A stretch of DNA of 64,000 nucleotides from Sepioteuthis lessoniana (lineage: Eukaryota > Mollusca > Cephalopoda > Myopsida > Loliginidae): NCBI GenBank assembly GCA_963585895.1, contig OY757907.1, positions 108,899,512 to 108,963,511 on the forward strand, given 5' to 3'. The notes under the pieces are model-generated. The model searched no databases. It was not told the DNA's origin and saw only the letters and a program-made list of their open reading frames with translations. The stretch's first letter is position 1, and each line of letters starts with the position of its first letter. The translations under genes and the position numbers were made by a program. Shown here one piece after another: positions 43,574 through 54,573 of this stretch.

Positions 43574-43795
43574 TAAAGTTGGCAACTGTAGTCGAGGGTG
43601 ATCAGAAGGCTCCCTTTTCAATAGCTACTATACCGAGGTATAGGGGAGGGCGCTACTCCTTTCCCTGGATTGCTCCACTTTACGCTCGATATGTACCTTA
43701 TATTGCTGAGTGTTTAGCTAGGAGGTATCAAGTACCATTTTTAAAGTCTTTGGTATGACGCGACCTGGGATTGAACCCAGGTCTCCTGGATCATT
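43574..43795 (-). mobile_element. SINE-1 copy, head truncated
   Basis: AAAGTTGGCAACTGTAGTCG to GAACCCAGGTCTCCTGGATC on the minus strand; the A-box end is lost. Confidence 0.85.
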
Positions 43796-43939
43796 AAATA
43801 GATATGCTTAAATCTATGCTTTTATCCACCTTATCATTGTCTGACAGAACAACTCAGTAATGTTAACTAATAGTCTGAAAGCCAACTTGATTTACTTGCT
43901 TTTTCTAATGAACTAGAATATTTTTCTCTTGCCTAAACA

Positions 43940-44190
43940 GCCCATTGGCATAAGGGTTAGAGTGTTCGCCAATGGTCCAGGAGACCAGGGTTCAATCCCA
44001 GGTTAAGTCATACCAAAGACTGAAAAAATAGTACTTGCTACCACCTTGCTTAACACTCAGCAATTTAAGGTTCAGATCAAGGGTAAGTGGAGCAATCCTA
44101 GGAAAGGAGTAGCACCCTTCTCTACACCTTGGTGAAGTAGCTATTGAAAGGGAGCCTTCAGGTCACTCTCGACTAAGGTCGGCTGACTTA
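43940..44190 (+). mobile_element. SINE-1 copy
   Basis: GCCCATTGGCATAAGGGTTA, GGTTCAATCCCAGG, body complete, end diverged. Confidence 0.88.
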
Positions 44191-44318
44191 GAATAGAGTA
44201 ATCAAATAGTGGAGTGTTTCAGGGGGATGTTTTTTCTGAAGGAAGTTGAGTTTTCTTTGAATGCTTGACTAATTTCTGTGGGAATGATTGATTTCAATGG
44301 TAATCACATAATTTATAG

Positions 44319-44490
44319 AGATTTATTTTGTGTAGGTTCCCGAGTTCAACAAATGCCTGAAGAAGGGTGGAAGACATATCAGCCGAAATGTTGTGGAAAT
44401 AAGAATAACAATGAACACAATAGTCCGAAAACCTTTAATGATAAAAATCATCAAGCTTCGTCTCAGAAATTTAGACCACAAAGATTTATT
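44319..44490 (+). mobile_element. Rep-6 single unit with 9-bp TSD
   Basis: Element 44328-44481 flanked by AGATTTATT at 44319-44327 and 44482-44490. It is a single plus-strand unit with no inverted partner, ending CTTCGTCTCAGAAATTTAGA as in the dimers. The 76-codon frame at 44278-44508 is a translation of it. Confidence 0.75.
44357..44395 (+). ncRNA. Hammerhead-like core (Rep-6)
   Basis: CTGAAGA at 44357-44363, then a partly pairable arm set, then GAAAT followed by GTTGTGG at 44385-44395. Confidence 0.4.
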
Positions 44491-44955
44491 CATTTTCTTA
44501 ACATTTAAACTTGGCCAAAACTTTTGAAGTCAGAGTAAGTATTAAGCATGACCAATGACCAATTGGACAGCAGTGTTTCTGTTCAGAAGTTTGATGATAT
44601 GGCTTTTATTTGTCAGTTCTTAAATTGAAGAAATCAAAAGAACAAAGAATGTCCTCAATGGATGTTAAAAAAGAATCTGTGACATTTTACACATGTTCCC
44701 ATTTTGATAAGAATAAAATGATCTACTTATTTTCGGCCTACACTTATTTCCTCAAATTCATGCAAATTTTTTATCATCTGCCCTTCCTGCAGAATTATCT
44801 TTTGGCAATGTCAGGTGACATAGCAACTGTGATTGCCATGGAAACGGGTCAAGATATAAGCAGCATGCCATGATGATATATGATTCAGTCAATTACACGC
44901 CCCCACCCATGAAGGGGTATACCTTAAGCATTTCCACTTTCAACATTACTTCAGC
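44491..44955. other. No gene seen
   Basis: The 87-codon frame at 44610-44873 has no motif I recognise. Confidence 0.35.
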
Positions 44956-44959
44956 TCGA

Positions 44960-45222
44960 TCACCAGAGCAGATTTTACTATCCCCTGCAGAGAGGTAAGA
45001 CCTTCCCCCACATAAAAGGGTGTCGTGGCTATGACACTAAACAGTACCTAAGTGGTGAGGCTCTACTTCAAGATCTTTGGGGAGTGTGGAGTCGCTTCTT
45101 CATTGATGCTTGGCCCATTCTGATCCAGATTGTTAGTACCTGTTAGTGTTCCATCTATAGCTCTAATAAATGTTTGAAAATTATTTGTATTGGATTAGAA
45201 TGTGTGAAACTATGTAACTGTG
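44960..45222 (+). mobile_element. Rep-4 fragment
   Basis: ATCCCCTGCAGAGAGGTAAG, GGCTATGACACTAAACAGTA, GATCTTTGGGGAGTGTGGAG. Confidence 0.7.
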
Positions 45223-45380
45223 TTCCATCGGCCTAATGGGTTGAGTGTTCAGTAATGGTACAAGAGACTGAGGTTCAATCCCAGGCTGAATCATACCAAA
45301 GACTCAAAAAATGGTGCTCAATGCCTCTTTGCTTAACACTCAGCATTATAAGGTAGGGATCAAGGGTAAAATTGAGCAGG
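45223..45380 (+). mobile_element. SINE-1 copy, 3' truncated
   Basis: ATCGGCCTAATGGGTTGAGT, GGTTCAATCCCAGGC, stopping after GGTAAAATTGAGCAGG, where SINE-3 sequence begins. Confidence 0.85.
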
Positions 45381-45700
45381 TAGGAACCTTCTACCCACTC
45401 TTCAGCTATGGTTTAAGTAGTAGTACCACTACAAGTAGTACCACTACTGTTCTTCTACAAGGATGGCTTTGACATTAAAAAAATCCATCAAGATACATAT
45501 GGTATTAAACCAAGAAGCCAACCAAAAAAAGACTAACATCCTAACAACTATAAACACACAGAATGATAACTTTTATATTGGTTTCTGATAAATACACACT
45601 AAGGTTTTGATATTTAAAAAACTCGGTGATTTGACAGGGAGTCATAGTGGTCAATGCGCTGGACTGCAACATTGTCGTCATAAGTTAATGTTTTTATGTC
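45381..45700 (+). mobile_element. SINE-3 fragments
   Basis: 45400-45525 is a 3' part (GTTCTTCTACAAGGATGGCT, ATGGTATTAAACCAAGAAG) with a local duplication of AGTAGTACCACTAC. 45637-45690 is a head part (GGGAGTCATAGTGGTCAATG, GGACTGCAACATTGTCGTC). Confidence 0.65.
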
Positions 45701-46989
45701 TTGAAATAATTCAAGATAAATAGCCTCTGTAATCATGCATAAGTAAGGATATAAAAAGTTTATACACTTGTATTGATGTCAAAGTTCAGAGGAAGTATAA
45801 AACCAACCTTGAATGAAATAGGTTTTTTTTTTTCAATTCATAATAGGAAGTTGTATTCTAAAAGTTCCTTGAATTGATTGAATCAAAATTTTGTGGAGTA
45901 AGCAGATGATTACATTGTTGTTCACAGTTTTTGATTCAACCAGTTAATGAAAACTGATTTTCACAGTTTTGCTGCCTTTTCATTTCTATGGCTGGAGAAG
46001 TTATTCAGTGAATGGTAATGAGCAAGTTGTTGTAAAGTTCATGTTTACTCTGTGGAAACAAGCCACTGACGTTGGTTCACATCAGGGGATTCGGATATGA
46101 TATCTCTCATCATGGAGATGATCTAAATACCAAATTTTGCAGTACAAAACCGAACATGTGTTTGTATGTTTCTGTTTGTATGTATGTGTGTGCGTGTGTG
46201 TGTGAATAATTGGGTGGGTACTTAATTGTGACTCTCCTGAGTCAGCTAAATACTAAAGTCTGGTTTGTCAGAAAAATTGTGCTGTGTAAATTATTGTGCA
46301 GTTTCTGTCATCTCTTTGGGGACAAGTAATTCACTGTGATTGGGTTGGATTAAGAGTGATAAGAATGGCTTATGTGCTATATAAATTCTTTTAATTGTAT
46401 TTATTACATTCAACTGAATGCATGAAATTAAAAATCACCTCCAGGTAAGAACTTTGAGGTATTGCATGTTTGTTGAATAGATAGAGGCATGTTGATATTT
46501 TAATTTTGTTAGAATGTTATCCATTTTTAAGGTAAATTATACTAGATGGACAATAATTTTCATGCTGAAAATAGTAAATGATGTTAGATTGTTGTATTAA
46601 AGTTTAGAGAACTGAAATTTACTTGATTGGATTAGTTAAAATTATTTATCGAGAAAGACTTTGTAACTATGGATGCTATTCAGTTATGTATGTATTCATT
46701 CAATTAAAAGTAAAAGAAATTAAGATCTAGTATCATTTGTATTTGTGTGGGATTTCTTCAAGTTATTCCTCCTGAAAAAGATCAGTGGGTACAAATAAAA
46801 GGACTTGGAGCAATACAAAGAAACCTTTTAAATCAATTAAGAAAAGCGTTTCTTTTTTTTTTTTTTCAAAGATTTTTTTTTCATTTTTCAGGTATAGAAT
46901 CCCATGATTTCTCTCTGTTACTAAATAAGGTCTCTTGTTTATTAAGGATTATTATTTTTTGTTACTTTTTTATGAAATATTAGAATTAG
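45701..46989. other. No confirmed gene
   Basis: Short GT-rich tract at 46188-46204. A possible exon near 46758-46850 is discussed in findings. Confidence 0.4.
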
Positions 46990-47105
46990 ATTGGAATTCT
47001 TGAAAACATAACTTTGTGCAAATTATTTGTATTAAAAAGGAATACTTGATATCACAAAAAACTCTTAAAAAACAACAACACCAAATATGTTAATATAAAC
47101 ATACG
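46990..47105 (+). mobile_element. Rep-4 fragment
   Basis: AAATTATTTGTATTAAAAAG, ACTTGATATCACAAAAAACT, resembling the Rep-4 body and tail. Confidence 0.5.
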
Positions 47106-47157
47106 CATTGGCATTCGTCTTTTATTGGAATCATTTTGAGATGAGGCTTCTTAATCT

Positions 47158-47490
47158 GAGAACTAATTTTTTAAATTTATTGCTGACTTTTTGTCTAGGT
47201 AGTTTTTGTGTTGTTTCTTCTTCACTACATTTTGGCCAAATTTCACCTCTGGCCTTCTTCAGGTGATTAACCGTGACCTCGGATAGGAATGCCGAGTCTT
47301 GTAACCGTATCCCCAGTAATTAATGCCTTCCATAGTTGTTGTCTATCGCACCATGTCTTTGACCAAATAAACCTCTGGCCGGCTTGGGTAAGAATTAAAA
47401 CCGCTATCTTCTGACAATGCTCACCTGGAACCGTAGAGACTCAACGCCCCTATCCGCTGTGCCACGGGCTCCGAAAAAAAATTAGTTCTC
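47158..47490 (-). mobile_element. tRNA-like head joined to Rep-6-like tail
   Basis: From the right end on the minus strand: GGAGCCCGTGGCACAGCGGA resembles a tRNA 5' end with an A box, followed about 65 bp on by GGTTTTAATTC as a B-box-like site. Further downstream come TAATCACCTGAAGAAGGCC and the Rep-6-like core. Short inverted ends GAGAACTAATTTTTT lie at 47158-47172 and about 47475-47490. Best read as a composite SINE using a Rep-6 type 3' part. Confidence 0.45.
47226..47265 (-). ncRNA. Degraded hammerhead-like core
   Basis: Minus strand: CTGAAGA, AGGCC...TGGCC arms, then AAAAT in place of GAAAC. Stem II is good but the second core strand is mutated. Confidence 0.4.
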
Positions 47491-47704
47491 ACATAGGCAT
47501 TCATATCAATCTTTGCCACAAATGTAATCTGGACACATTTACTGAATGTTTTCAGTTTAGCTTTTAATTGAATAAAAAAAAAAGTAATATTGTACAAGAT
47601 TCAATGATTACCAAACACAAGTTACATACGAAAAAGGATGGAGAAAGCGTTGGCTGAAACATTAAAAAACCAGTACAAAAACATTAGTTTAAATAATAAC
47701 AATA

Positions 47705-48720
47705 AAAACTCTACTCAGTTAGCTGGGGTTGCAGATTACACTGAGTGAATCTCTTCAGGGGGTTAAGACACCCCCAACAAGTGTCCTGGATATGACACTG
47801 AACAATCTGATGGTGAGGCTCCAGTAATGCCGGAGCTTTGGGGAATGCTGAGTACCCCTTCATTGCTATTGCTCCCTGGTCTACTTTGGCCTGAAGAGGT
47901 AGCACCTGATAGGGTTCTATCTATGGGTGAAATAGAACTGTTTGACATTTAAACTGAGTGCAAACAAATGTCTTATGCTGAATTGAATTGTTTATAAAAA
48001 AAACTCTTTGATCATTTGTGTGTAAATAAATGACTGATATTAGTGATACATTGCAGTAATCCTATTTACCAACCCCCTCCGCTTGGACAGGATATGACAC
48101 AAGGTCAATTTTTAAGCGGAGTTTAACAGGTTTGAATTCAGAGTTTTCTTTCTCCTAGACTAGTTGGCTCACCAAGGCTGAAGAACCTAGTCTGTCCTAC
48201 TATTTACCCATAGCTGGAGGGAGAATAATTGGATTCATAGCTTTCCCAAGGGTATTAGTGCTATGTGAAATGCAATCATTCTCGTCCAGGATTTGATTCG
48301 AGTCGCCGTGTCCATTTCCTACAATGATAACCATTACACCACGGGCACCTCCAGGATACTTTGCAGAAATTGAAACCTTTTAACTTTGACTTATGCTAAA
48401 TTGAATTGTTTTAAATATAACTTGTTGATCATTTAATTGTATGTAAATAAATATTTGATGTTTAATTGAATTGTTTGTGAACTTGGAACTATTTAACTTG
48501 GTTGACTTATGTTTACAACTCATATCTTTCTAATATATATGAATAAACTGGATTTGATATTAAATCACCTACAACTCATATCTTTCTAATATATATGAAT
48601 AAATTGGATTTGGCATTAAATAACTTACAACTCATATATATCTGATATATATGAATAAACTGGATTTGACATTAAATAACCGACAACAGTTGATATGCCA
48701 TAAAACAAAACAAAACCAAA
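47705..48720 (+). mobile_element. Rep-4 copy with nested SINE-2 and tandem tail
   Basis: Head GTTAGCTGGGGTTGCAGATT at 47719 onward, GGCTCCAGTAATGCCGGAGC, body to 48062, SINE-2 insertion, body again, then three 56-bp tail repeats (GGATTT at 48550, 48606, 48662) ending GATATGCCATAAAAC. Frames at 47711-47948 are repeat translations. Confidence 0.8.
48063..48354 (-). mobile_element. SINE-2 copy inside Rep-4
   Basis: TATTTACCAACCCCCTCCGC to AACCATTACACCACGGGCAC; full length and little diverged. Confidence 0.92.
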
Positions 48721-49250
48721 TCTGTTTGATAGGATTATTTTATTCGTAAGATTTCTATAGAAACAGCAACAATTAGGTTCTCCTGTTGCCATGAAAACCT
48801 TTGTAATGTATAAGTTTTTTTTATAAAATTTACAAGGATTTCTCAATGGGGAAAAGAGTGCATTTTGATAATTGCTTCTGCAAGTAAAGGATAATCTCTT
48901 GTGAGATATTTTATGAAAAATGAATTAGAACATTTTAAAAGCTCATCATAGTAAAGCAAGCAGCTTTCTAAAGATTCCAATAAATATGTTCATCAATTAA
49001 ACTTTGCTTTTATAGTTTTGGGTTGGGGAAATGTCTGGCTACTAACAAATTTAATACTTTTTAATTCACACACACACAAACTTAGACAAATATTTTTTAT
49101 TTTTGTCTGAGGTAATTTCTCAATTTAACTTTTACCGATATAATATCACAAGCAAGAAATGATTTTGTATCTTATTTATTTATTTTTGTAAGTTTTTTTT
49201 TTCACACTGGAAATAGTTGCCACAGATTTTTCAGGAGCAAAATTATAGCT
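48721..49250. other. No gene seen
   Basis: AT-rich with a short CA tract near 49069-49078. Confidence 0.45.
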
Positions 49251-49254
49251 CACC

Positions 49255-50385
49255 TTGTCAGTGAGTCTTACAAAATGCTGATTTTATCCCCTGCTGAGGG
49301 ATGACCCTACCCCCTCGCTCCTAAAAATGTTTGTGGCCATTAGAATATGATGGTTTTATCCCCTGCTAAAAAGGGGGTGTACTGGGTATTTCACTAACCT
49401 GTATCTGGCTGCTCTGTTGTTGGCGATTAGAATATGATGATATTATTTCCTGTTTGGGCATAACGCCCGCCCTTCTGAAAAAAGGGGGTTTCCTAGGTAT
49501 GACACTAAATTGTATCTGACTGCACTATTGGTGGCGATTAGAATATACTGACTTTATACCCTGCCAAAGGGTAAGACCCCATAATCCATGAAACAGTGTA
49601 CTGGGTATGTCACTTAACTGCATCAGATGGTGAGGCTTCAGTTCTGGAGTTCTGAGGAATGTGAAGTACCTCTTCATTGCCATTACTCCCTGACCCACTG
49701 ACCCAGAGTAGTACTTCCTGTAAAGGTTCCAAGTATGGCTCAAATAGATGTATTTGCAAATTTTTACTAGACAGGAATACGTGATATCATATAAATGTAT
49801 GAAAGTTATTTGTATTGAGAAGAGTTAAATTTGTTTACTAAGGATTATTTTTATTAGTAGATCTTCAAATAAACCACTAATTCATTACAACTTGTCTTAC
49901 CAAAAAGAATAGAATGACATGATCATAAGAAAACCCTGCTGGCTGGCATACATTAGATGGTGACTTATTTCATATTCAACTCTGGATATAACAACCTTTT
50001 GGAAATTATTACTGTCTGAGATGTAGCCATGGGAGAGTGGTTTTACAGAATGCTAACAACTGATTATTTTTTATTTTCAACAAATAGTTTTTAACATAAG
50101 TCTTTTCAAGATTTTATTAAATAGAAATGTTTACTTGAAACCATATAATTGTGTGTAAATTATTAGCATCTAATTGAAATACTTGGACCCATACAACTGA
50201 ATGCAAATAATTTATATTAGAAGGTAATGTATATTGTGATATAACTCTGAGTAAAAAAAAACCCTTAAGAAACAACTCCACAAAAAAATGTACATGTACA
50301 CTGTCCACAATTCCCTAACCCTTCAACAAAAATAACCCTGTAAGGGTTGACATGCCTTTAAAATCAATCAATTGATGTGACTCCA
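49255..50385 (+). mobile_element. Rep-4 copy with repeated head, interrupted by Rep-8
   Basis: The head phrase (TTTTATCCCCTGCT, TATGACACTAAATTGTATCTG) recurs about three to four times at 49270-49620, each with GATTAGAATATGATG-type spacing. Body to 49850, Rep-8 at 49853-50060, body and alternative tail to 50385. Confidence 0.65.
49853..50060 (+). repeat. Rep-8, first copy of a 210-bp direct repeat
   Basis: GATCTTCAAATAAACCAC to GGGAGAGTGGTTTTACAGAA matches 56390-56592 at high identity (CCCTGCTGGCTGGCATA; GGATATAACAACCTTTTGGA). Nature unknown. Confidence 0.8.
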
Positions 50386-50393
50386 CCTGATCC

Positions 50394-50684
50394 TATTTAC
50401 CAACCCCTCCACTCGAGCAGGATATGACACAAGGTCAATTTTTAAGCAGAGTTTTACAGGTTTGAATTCAGAGTTTTCCTTCTCCTAGACTAGTTGCCTC
50501 ACCAAGGCTGAAGAACCCAGTCTGTCCTACTATTTACCCATAGCTGAAGGGAGCATAATTGGATTCATACCTTTCCCAAGGGTATTAGTGCTATGTGAAA
50601 TGTGATTAGCCTCGTCCAGGATTTGAACTCATGTTGCCATGTCCATTTCCTACGACGCTAACCATTACACCATCAGCACCCGAT
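50394..50684 (-). mobile_element. SINE-2 copy, full length
   Basis: TTTACCAACCCCTCCACTCG to AACCATTACACCATCAGCAC, intact in all parts. Confidence 0.92.
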
Positions 50685-50964
50685 AGCCATTTTATCTGCA
50701 GTCCATGATGATAATGATGCTTCTGTTTTGGAAGGAATAAAGAATTCTAATTAGCATTATCTCGTTATATCCTTTATTATGAACATTTGGATGATTAGAA
50801 AATAATATTAAGCATAAATATGGTCCCTACAAAATTATAATTTAGTTGCTAACTGTACTGGAATTAGCTTAATTCTTTAAGATAAAGTATTTGAAGTGTA
50901 TTGCTCTCATAACAATCTTATTATGAGGTATTGTTTTTGCTTAATTAAAGTTACATTCATTCAT
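50685..50964. other. No gene seen
   Basis: AT-rich, no repeat recognised. Confidence 0.4.
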
Positions 50965-51450
50965 TGGTTTAGTTTGATTTTATGGCATATCAGCCTTGGT
51001 AGATTATTTCATGTCAAATCCATTTTTATACATATATATTAAATATATGATTTATAAACACATTTTGCAGATAAATCAATCACTTTTTTACTTGTTAAAT
51101 GTAAAATCAGTTCTATTTCAAACAATTCAGTTTAGTGTAAGTACAGTTTTTGTCTGTGCATAGTTAAATGTTAAAACAGTTCTATTTCAAGCATCAGTAC
51201 ACAGTTTAAATGTCAAACACTTCTATTTGACCCATAGATAGGACCCTATCAGATGCTATCAATGTAGCCCAGAGTGGACCTGGTAGTGATGATAATGAAG
51301 GAGTACTCCACATTCCCCGGAGCTTCAGCATTACTGAAGCCTCACCATGAGATTGTTTAGTGTCATATCCAGGACACTCATTGGGGGAGTCTTACACCTC
51401 TGCAGAGATGTAGTTAGTATATTCTACAGCCCCAACTGACTTGGCCTACA
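50965..51450 (-). mobile_element. Rep-4 copy
   Basis: Tail at left (TTTGATTTTATGGCATATCA), head at right (GCAGAGATGTAGTTAGTATA, CTACAGCCCCAACTGAC). Its 51190-51440 part is nearly identical to 52500-53240. Confidence 0.8.
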
Positions 51451-51454
51451 TTCA

Positions 51455-51945
51455 TTCATACATACATATATGCATGCATACAGCAAGTGTCCTAGTATTA
51501 TCTAAATATCTCAGATTATTTCTTTTTTACCGTAAACCATGGAAATCAAAACTGACATGTTTTGTATTTAAGTTATCGATAAACTAACCTCTGAAGCAGT
51601 GTCATGGAATTAATTCTTTTACAGTATCTTATTTTGATACCGTACTTGTTTTTGTTTTTCGGTTTTTTTCGGTTGGGATTGTTGTTTTTTCCAAGTTCCT
51701 TTTATTGTCAAGTTGAAACTTTTCAAATAAACAAAAGTTTATGTTTCAGATAATTAAACAATGCTTATGTAAACCGTATGGAGATATTTTGTTTAAATCA
51801 TAAATGTTTTAATAGTACTGTTACACTAAGATGCGCGATGTTTTTAGTTCATTTTTTAAAGATATATTTATTAAAAAAAGTTTAAGTAGATTAGCCCAAC
51901 ATTTATTCATTTACTCACTACACACTCTTTCTCATTCTGTCTATA
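51455..51945. other. No gene seen
   Basis: AT-rich. Confidence 0.4.
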
Positions 51946-51951
51946 CAACAG

Positions 51952-52072
51952 AACGCGTGTGTGGTATAATGGTTATTGTCTTGAAAAATGGACCAGGTGA
52001 CCAGAGTTCAAGTCCTGGAGAAGGTCATTTGTGTTTCACTATGTGTTAATACTATTGTTAAAAAGCATGAAT
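51952..52072 (+). mobile_element. SINE-2 head fragment
   Basis: GTGTGTGGTATAATGGTTAT (A box), GAGTTCAAGTCCTGGAG (B box), CACTATGTGTTAATAC; the rest is replaced by Rep-4. Confidence 0.8.
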
Positions 52073-52087
52073 CCACTTTTTTCTATT

Positions 52088-52445
52088 GCCCAGTCGGCTG
52101 GGGCTGTAGAATATATCAACTGCACCTCTGCAGAGTGATAAGACTCCCATCCACCCAAAGAATGTCCTGGATATGATACTAAACAATCTGATGGTGAGGT
52201 TCCAGTGATGCTAGAGTTTTGGAGAATGTGGAGTACTCATTGATTGCCATTGCTTATACTAAACTGAATTAGCTGAATTAGAACTGTTTGAATAAACTGA
52301 ATAGCTTAAATGGAAATGTTTTTGACAATTAAATTGTGTACTCATGCTAAACTGAATTGTTTGAAATAAAACTGACTATTTGCATAAAAATGGATTTGGT
52401 GTTAAATAACCTACAATAGTTAATATGCCATAAACCCAACCAACC
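52088..52445 (+). mobile_element. Rep-4 copy
   Basis: CCCAGTCGGCTGGGGCTGTA head, GATATGATACTAAACAATCT, tail TTAAATAACCTACAATAG and ATATGCCATAAACCC. Confidence 0.8.
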
Positions 52446-52479
52446 ACTTTTTCTCTCTCAAGCTATAGGTAAAAATGCT

Positions 52480-53247
52480 CTGGAGTTAAATGTAAAAACA
52501 GTTCTATTTCAAGCATCAGTCATCATCATCATCATCATATCGCGCTGGTAGCACGGATATCCCTGATCCTCTCTCGCCACTCTTTCCTATCGTTCATCGC
52601 CCTTGGTAGGTCTTCAGGACAACATCCCGTATCTTCACATAGCTGCTGAATGTATGTTCGTGCTGGTCGTCCTGCTTTTGCACGGCCATGTGTGGGGGTC
52701 CATAAGAGTACATCTCTTATGAGTTCATCCCTGCTTCTCCAGCAGTGTCCTGCATGTCTAGTTTGTCTAACTTGAATAGTTTTTGTGATAGGGGACAGGT
52801 GGCCGTACAGTTGGTGTCTTGTGGGGTGTTGCCGCCAGGACTTGTTCAAGATTGCACGTAGCATTCTTGTGTAATTGCCGTCTAGCTTCTTCTCCAGCCG
52901 TTTTGTTAGCGTCCATGTAGTGCAGCCATATAGCAGTATCGATCTGACCGCTGCCTGGTAGAAATTGCGTTTCATTTTATCGGTTAAGTCTGATTTCCAT
53001 CAGTACATAGTTTAAATGTCAAACACTTCTATTTGACCCATAGATAGGACCCTGTCAAGTGCTATCAATTCAGGCCAGAGTGGACCTGGTAGCGATGATA
53101 ATGAAGGAGTACTCTGCGTTCCCCGGAGCTTCAGCATTACTGAAACCTCACCATCAGATTGTTTAGTATCATATCCAGGACACTCATTGGGGGAGTCTTA
53201 CACTTCTGCAGAGATGTAATTGGTATATTCTACAGCTCCACATCTGA
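52480..53247 (-). mobile_element. Rep-4 copy interrupted by LINE-1
   Basis: GTTCTATTTCAAGCATCAGT, then LINE-1, then the duplicated CATCAGT and ACATAGTTTAAATGTCAAAC to TATTCTACAGCTCCA. Confidence 0.85.
52514..53004 (-). pseudogene. LINE-1 copy, 5'-truncated, with 7-bp TSD
   Basis: The element spans 52521-52997 with CATCAGT on both sides (52514-52520 and 52998-53004). The uninterrupted form is visible at 51200-51206, which confirms the insertion. The minus-strand frame at 52535-52975 is intact for 146 codons (KRNFYQAAVRSILLYGCTTW ... WRERIRDIRATSAI). This is the C-terminal part after the RT catalytic domain, so it cannot be active alone. The 3' end carries (ATG)n. It is the least decayed copy here and hence probably the youngest. 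Confidence 0.95.
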
Positions 53248-53299
53248 TGAAGTGAGCAACATTAAAAGGTATACAATGAAGATGTTAGTACTTCTCCTT

Positions 53300-53478
53300 C
53301 AGGAAAGGCATTCTCTCAACAAGCTATGGATAGATTGTCGGGTAGACTTGGTTCTTTATTTTTGGTATGATGACCGGTCTAAGAGAAGGAAAACTCTGAT
53401 TTCAAACCAGTTGTACACTACTTAAAGATTCACCTTCTATTGCATCTTGCTCGTGGCAGGATGATTGGATACATACCA
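53300..53478 (+). mobile_element. SINE-2 partial copy, headless
   Basis: TTCAGGAAAGGCATTCTCTC, AGCTATGGATAGATTGTCGG, AGAGAAGGAAAACTCTG, TTCACCTTCTATTGCATC. Confidence 0.7.
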
Positions 53479-53509
53479 CTGTGCATCTTTGCACAATATC
53501 AGGAGAGTA

Positions 53510-53725
53510 AAAGAAAGTGTTTGAATAATGGTTTAATGAAGATGGGCAACATTTAGTTGATTCTAAGTTTCATGTCTATGGTCTTGCTCTTCAACCAGTG
53601 CTTGAAAAGGTCTACACAAAGCTGATACCAGAGTCTTCTGTCAGACAAAGCCAGGATTTGGGCTGCACTCAAAGCAGCTATTTCAGGATTGATAACAGTC
53701 AAAAAGCCAAGACGAATAATTTAAA
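53510..53725 (-). other. Possible coding remnant, unidentified
   Basis: The minus-strand frame reads VINPEIAALSAAQILALSDR then RLWYQLCVDLFKHWLKSKTI, about 50 residues without a stop. The composition looks protein-like, and the position among repeats suggests the C terminus of another retroelement. I cannot name it. Confidence 0.3.
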
Positions 53726-54051
53726 AAGGGTAATAGATAAAATAAATAAGAATTTTTTTTTAATTCAGTAGAAAAATTTTTTAATTTAACATCTATAAAG
53801 TAGGTAAGTGCCAAAGGATGCTAAAAAGTTCTTAACCTAACCAAGAAGCAATTTTTTTAAGTGTTAAAAGAAACTTAATAATGTTTTGAGTGTGTTGAAC
53901 TGCAGACTGAAAGTTAAGTTATTCAACCTTCCCTTCCTTCGTATGAGGACCCAACAGTTAAGTTCAAACAGTTGAACAAACCCCTTTGTGTATAGTTGTT
54001 GCTGTTAATATAATGTTTCAGCCATCCCGTTCTTCTGTCTTCATCTAGTGT

Positions 54052-54287
54052 ATAATTGTTGTGGACCAGTAAAAAGTCCAGAAGGAAAGACACAAACTCT
54101 GGATCACGTGAAAAAGTATATTGAACGAAAGTATAAATACAGCATAGGTAAAAGAGTGTTGAATGTCAGTCTGACTGCCAGAGTGTTAGGCTGGAGTTAA
54201 CTTAACACCGAGATGAATATTCTCCCGGTATTCATAGTAATAGGAAGACTTCATTATAGTCTGTAAGGTAAGTACCATAACAATAAT
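54052..54287 (+). mobile_element. Solo LTR (226 bp) with 5-bp TSD ATAAT
   Basis: LTR at 54057-54282, beginning TGTTGTGG and ending CCATAACA, flanked by ATAAT at 54052-54056 and 54283-54287. Same family as 12171-12393, opposite orientation. No internal region present. Confidence 0.88.
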
Positions 54288-54573
54288 TTATAAGAAAAAA
54301 TAAAACTTCTTCCTTCATTAAAAAAAACAAAAGAATGACAGAAAATAATCTCTCATATATCAACTTGATCAATCTGTTCCATCACTTCTACATATGTCTA
54401 GTACCCAGATGATTCCAGATATTCCCCAACATTAATTTTACTCACCGAATAAAGCCATATAATGTTGAAATTTATAGTAACTTCACTTGTACCATATTGG
54501 CAAGTTAATATATGCCACTTTCATAAATTCTTATTTGTTGTTGAACTGACATTATGGTTTAAATGTGTTGCTA

